Of a stretch of DNA of 64,000 nt, positions 63,136 through 64,000 are shown piece by piece. Within the stretch, counting starts at the first letter, position 1; each line of letters begins with the position of its first letter. Under the pieces are notes generated by a model. That model was not told the DNA's origin. It saw only the letters and a list, made by a program, of their open reading frames with translations, and did no database searches. Origin of the DNA: Symbiodinium natans (taxonomy: Eukaryota > Sar > Dinophyceae > Suessiales > Symbiodiniaceae). Position numbers and translations under genes: made by a program. The DNA lies in the NCBI GenBank assembly GCA_905221605.1, contig CAJNDS010002292.1, positions 124,001 through 188,000 of the forward strand. The letters run 5' to 3'.

Positions 63136-64000
63136 GTGTGCAGCATCTCTGATCAAGGGAAACGTCAGCAGCTTTTAAGTGTTTGAGTTTGAGGGTCATA
63201 AGCGGCCGGATGTGGTCAGTAAAGGGACAGAAAGACCCATCCTGCTTGCGTTGTTCTTCGGATGCCATGCCCCATGGAACTTTCGTCCTCTGCGGGTTCG
63301 GCATGCCATTCGATGGCACCTATACTCAAGGCAACGGCACAACGTGTGCGAGAAGTGCTCGTAAATGCTGCCCCGCGTGGGGCACTGATCAGCCAAGCGC
63401 CTTGTGCTGGTCACTCTCAGCCGTTCCAAGCTCCACGGCCTAGCTTCAGCCGTGGAACAAAAAATGCTGGGATTTGCGAAAAAACTGGGATGTTCTGGAG
63501 ATATTCTGGGATGTAGTAGACTCAAGGCTCCGAAGACAACTGAGAGCAGAAGACGTGATGGATCATGACGGATTGGGTTGCGGGGATGGTTGCACAGGAT
63601 CTGGACGGGGCGCCCGCCCACCCGCCCACATCAAGCCATACTTTCTGCCCTCACATTGCAAGGTGCTGTGCACCGTGTGCTGACTTGGAGTCACCTAACT
63701 TGGTCTCGATGTCTCGACCGGTAAAGCGTGTGTGCGCGAGAAGCATGCAAAACTGCGAGAGTATTCGGCCTCGAGGTTTCGGCCTAGCTTTCTGCGACAT
63801 CTTTGACAGGCCCGTGCCCCTGGCAAGCATCGCTTCCTCACAAAGAGCGACTGCGAGGCGAGTCATTTAGACTCGGTCTTGGCTTGTTGGCTTGTCGCAT
63901 CTGTGTTGGCTTCTGTTGGAAAGGTCCTGCTCCACCTCTACGCCGAGGTGGTCTTGATCTGCTACCGATGCATTCGTTCTCATGTGATGCACAGTTCTTA
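63136..64000. other. right end: probable intron or intergenic sequence
   Basis: The asparagine synthetase should continue here after a GT donor, but no piece matching its next conserved segments (the SDCEV region or GMFAF) was recognised. Open frames near 63180-63440 and 63565-63870 do not match the family. The next exon may lie beyond the window. Confidence 0.4.

Overview
The window looks like nuclear DNA from a dinoflagellate. Four observations point there. (1) Two histone H4-like genes and an asparagine synthetase can be rebuilt exon by exon only if introns may start with GT, GC or GA; almost all end in AG followed by G, the splice pattern known from dinoflagellates. (2) Arrays of the heptamer CCCTAAA/TTTAGGG, the plant-type telomere repeat also used by dinoflagellates, lie inside the window. 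(3) Coding exons are small and sparse in a GC-balanced background full of microsatellites. (4) There are no bacterial-type operons and no long open frames apart from repeat artefacts. I cannot name the species.

Layout. 1-1.7 kb: a weak exon, two exons rich in NPF motifs, then an intronless gene for a membrane-anchored ABM-type (dimeric alpha/beta barrel) protein. 3.5 kb: a fold-back element. 8.4-9.2 kb: an intronless gene with a ubiquitin-like domain followed by DUF4116-type repeats. 10.7-12.3 kb: a five-exon gene of unknown function. 13.6-15.15 kb: a heptamer satellite fused to a trinucleotide array whose two halves are reverse complements. 19-25 kb: unidentified exons, including a coiled-coil gene. 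26.9-27.2 kb: an interstitial telomere-like array, with degenerate copies at 35 kb. 30.7-31 kb: a (GTGCAT)n block. 39-40 kb: the best minus-strand gene model. 46-54 kb: further orphan exons, a possible RING-finger half and a four-exon acidic protein. 56.2-60.4 kb: two tandem H4-like genes with identical intron positions and replaced N-terminal tails. 61.4-63.1 kb: the 5' part of a glutamine-dependent asparagine synthetase, with the rest not found before the window ends.

Most supported genes lie on the plus strand, as expected for the unidirectional gene order of dinoflagellates. The genes do not form one pathway: chromatin (H4), amino-acid metabolism (asparagine synthetase) and several unknowns are simply neighbours. 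Large stretches, more than half of the window, hold nothing I can support as coding. Exon models for unknown genes rest on reading-frame coherence, phase matching and the G[T/C/A]...AG|G rule; they have no database or transcript support here.
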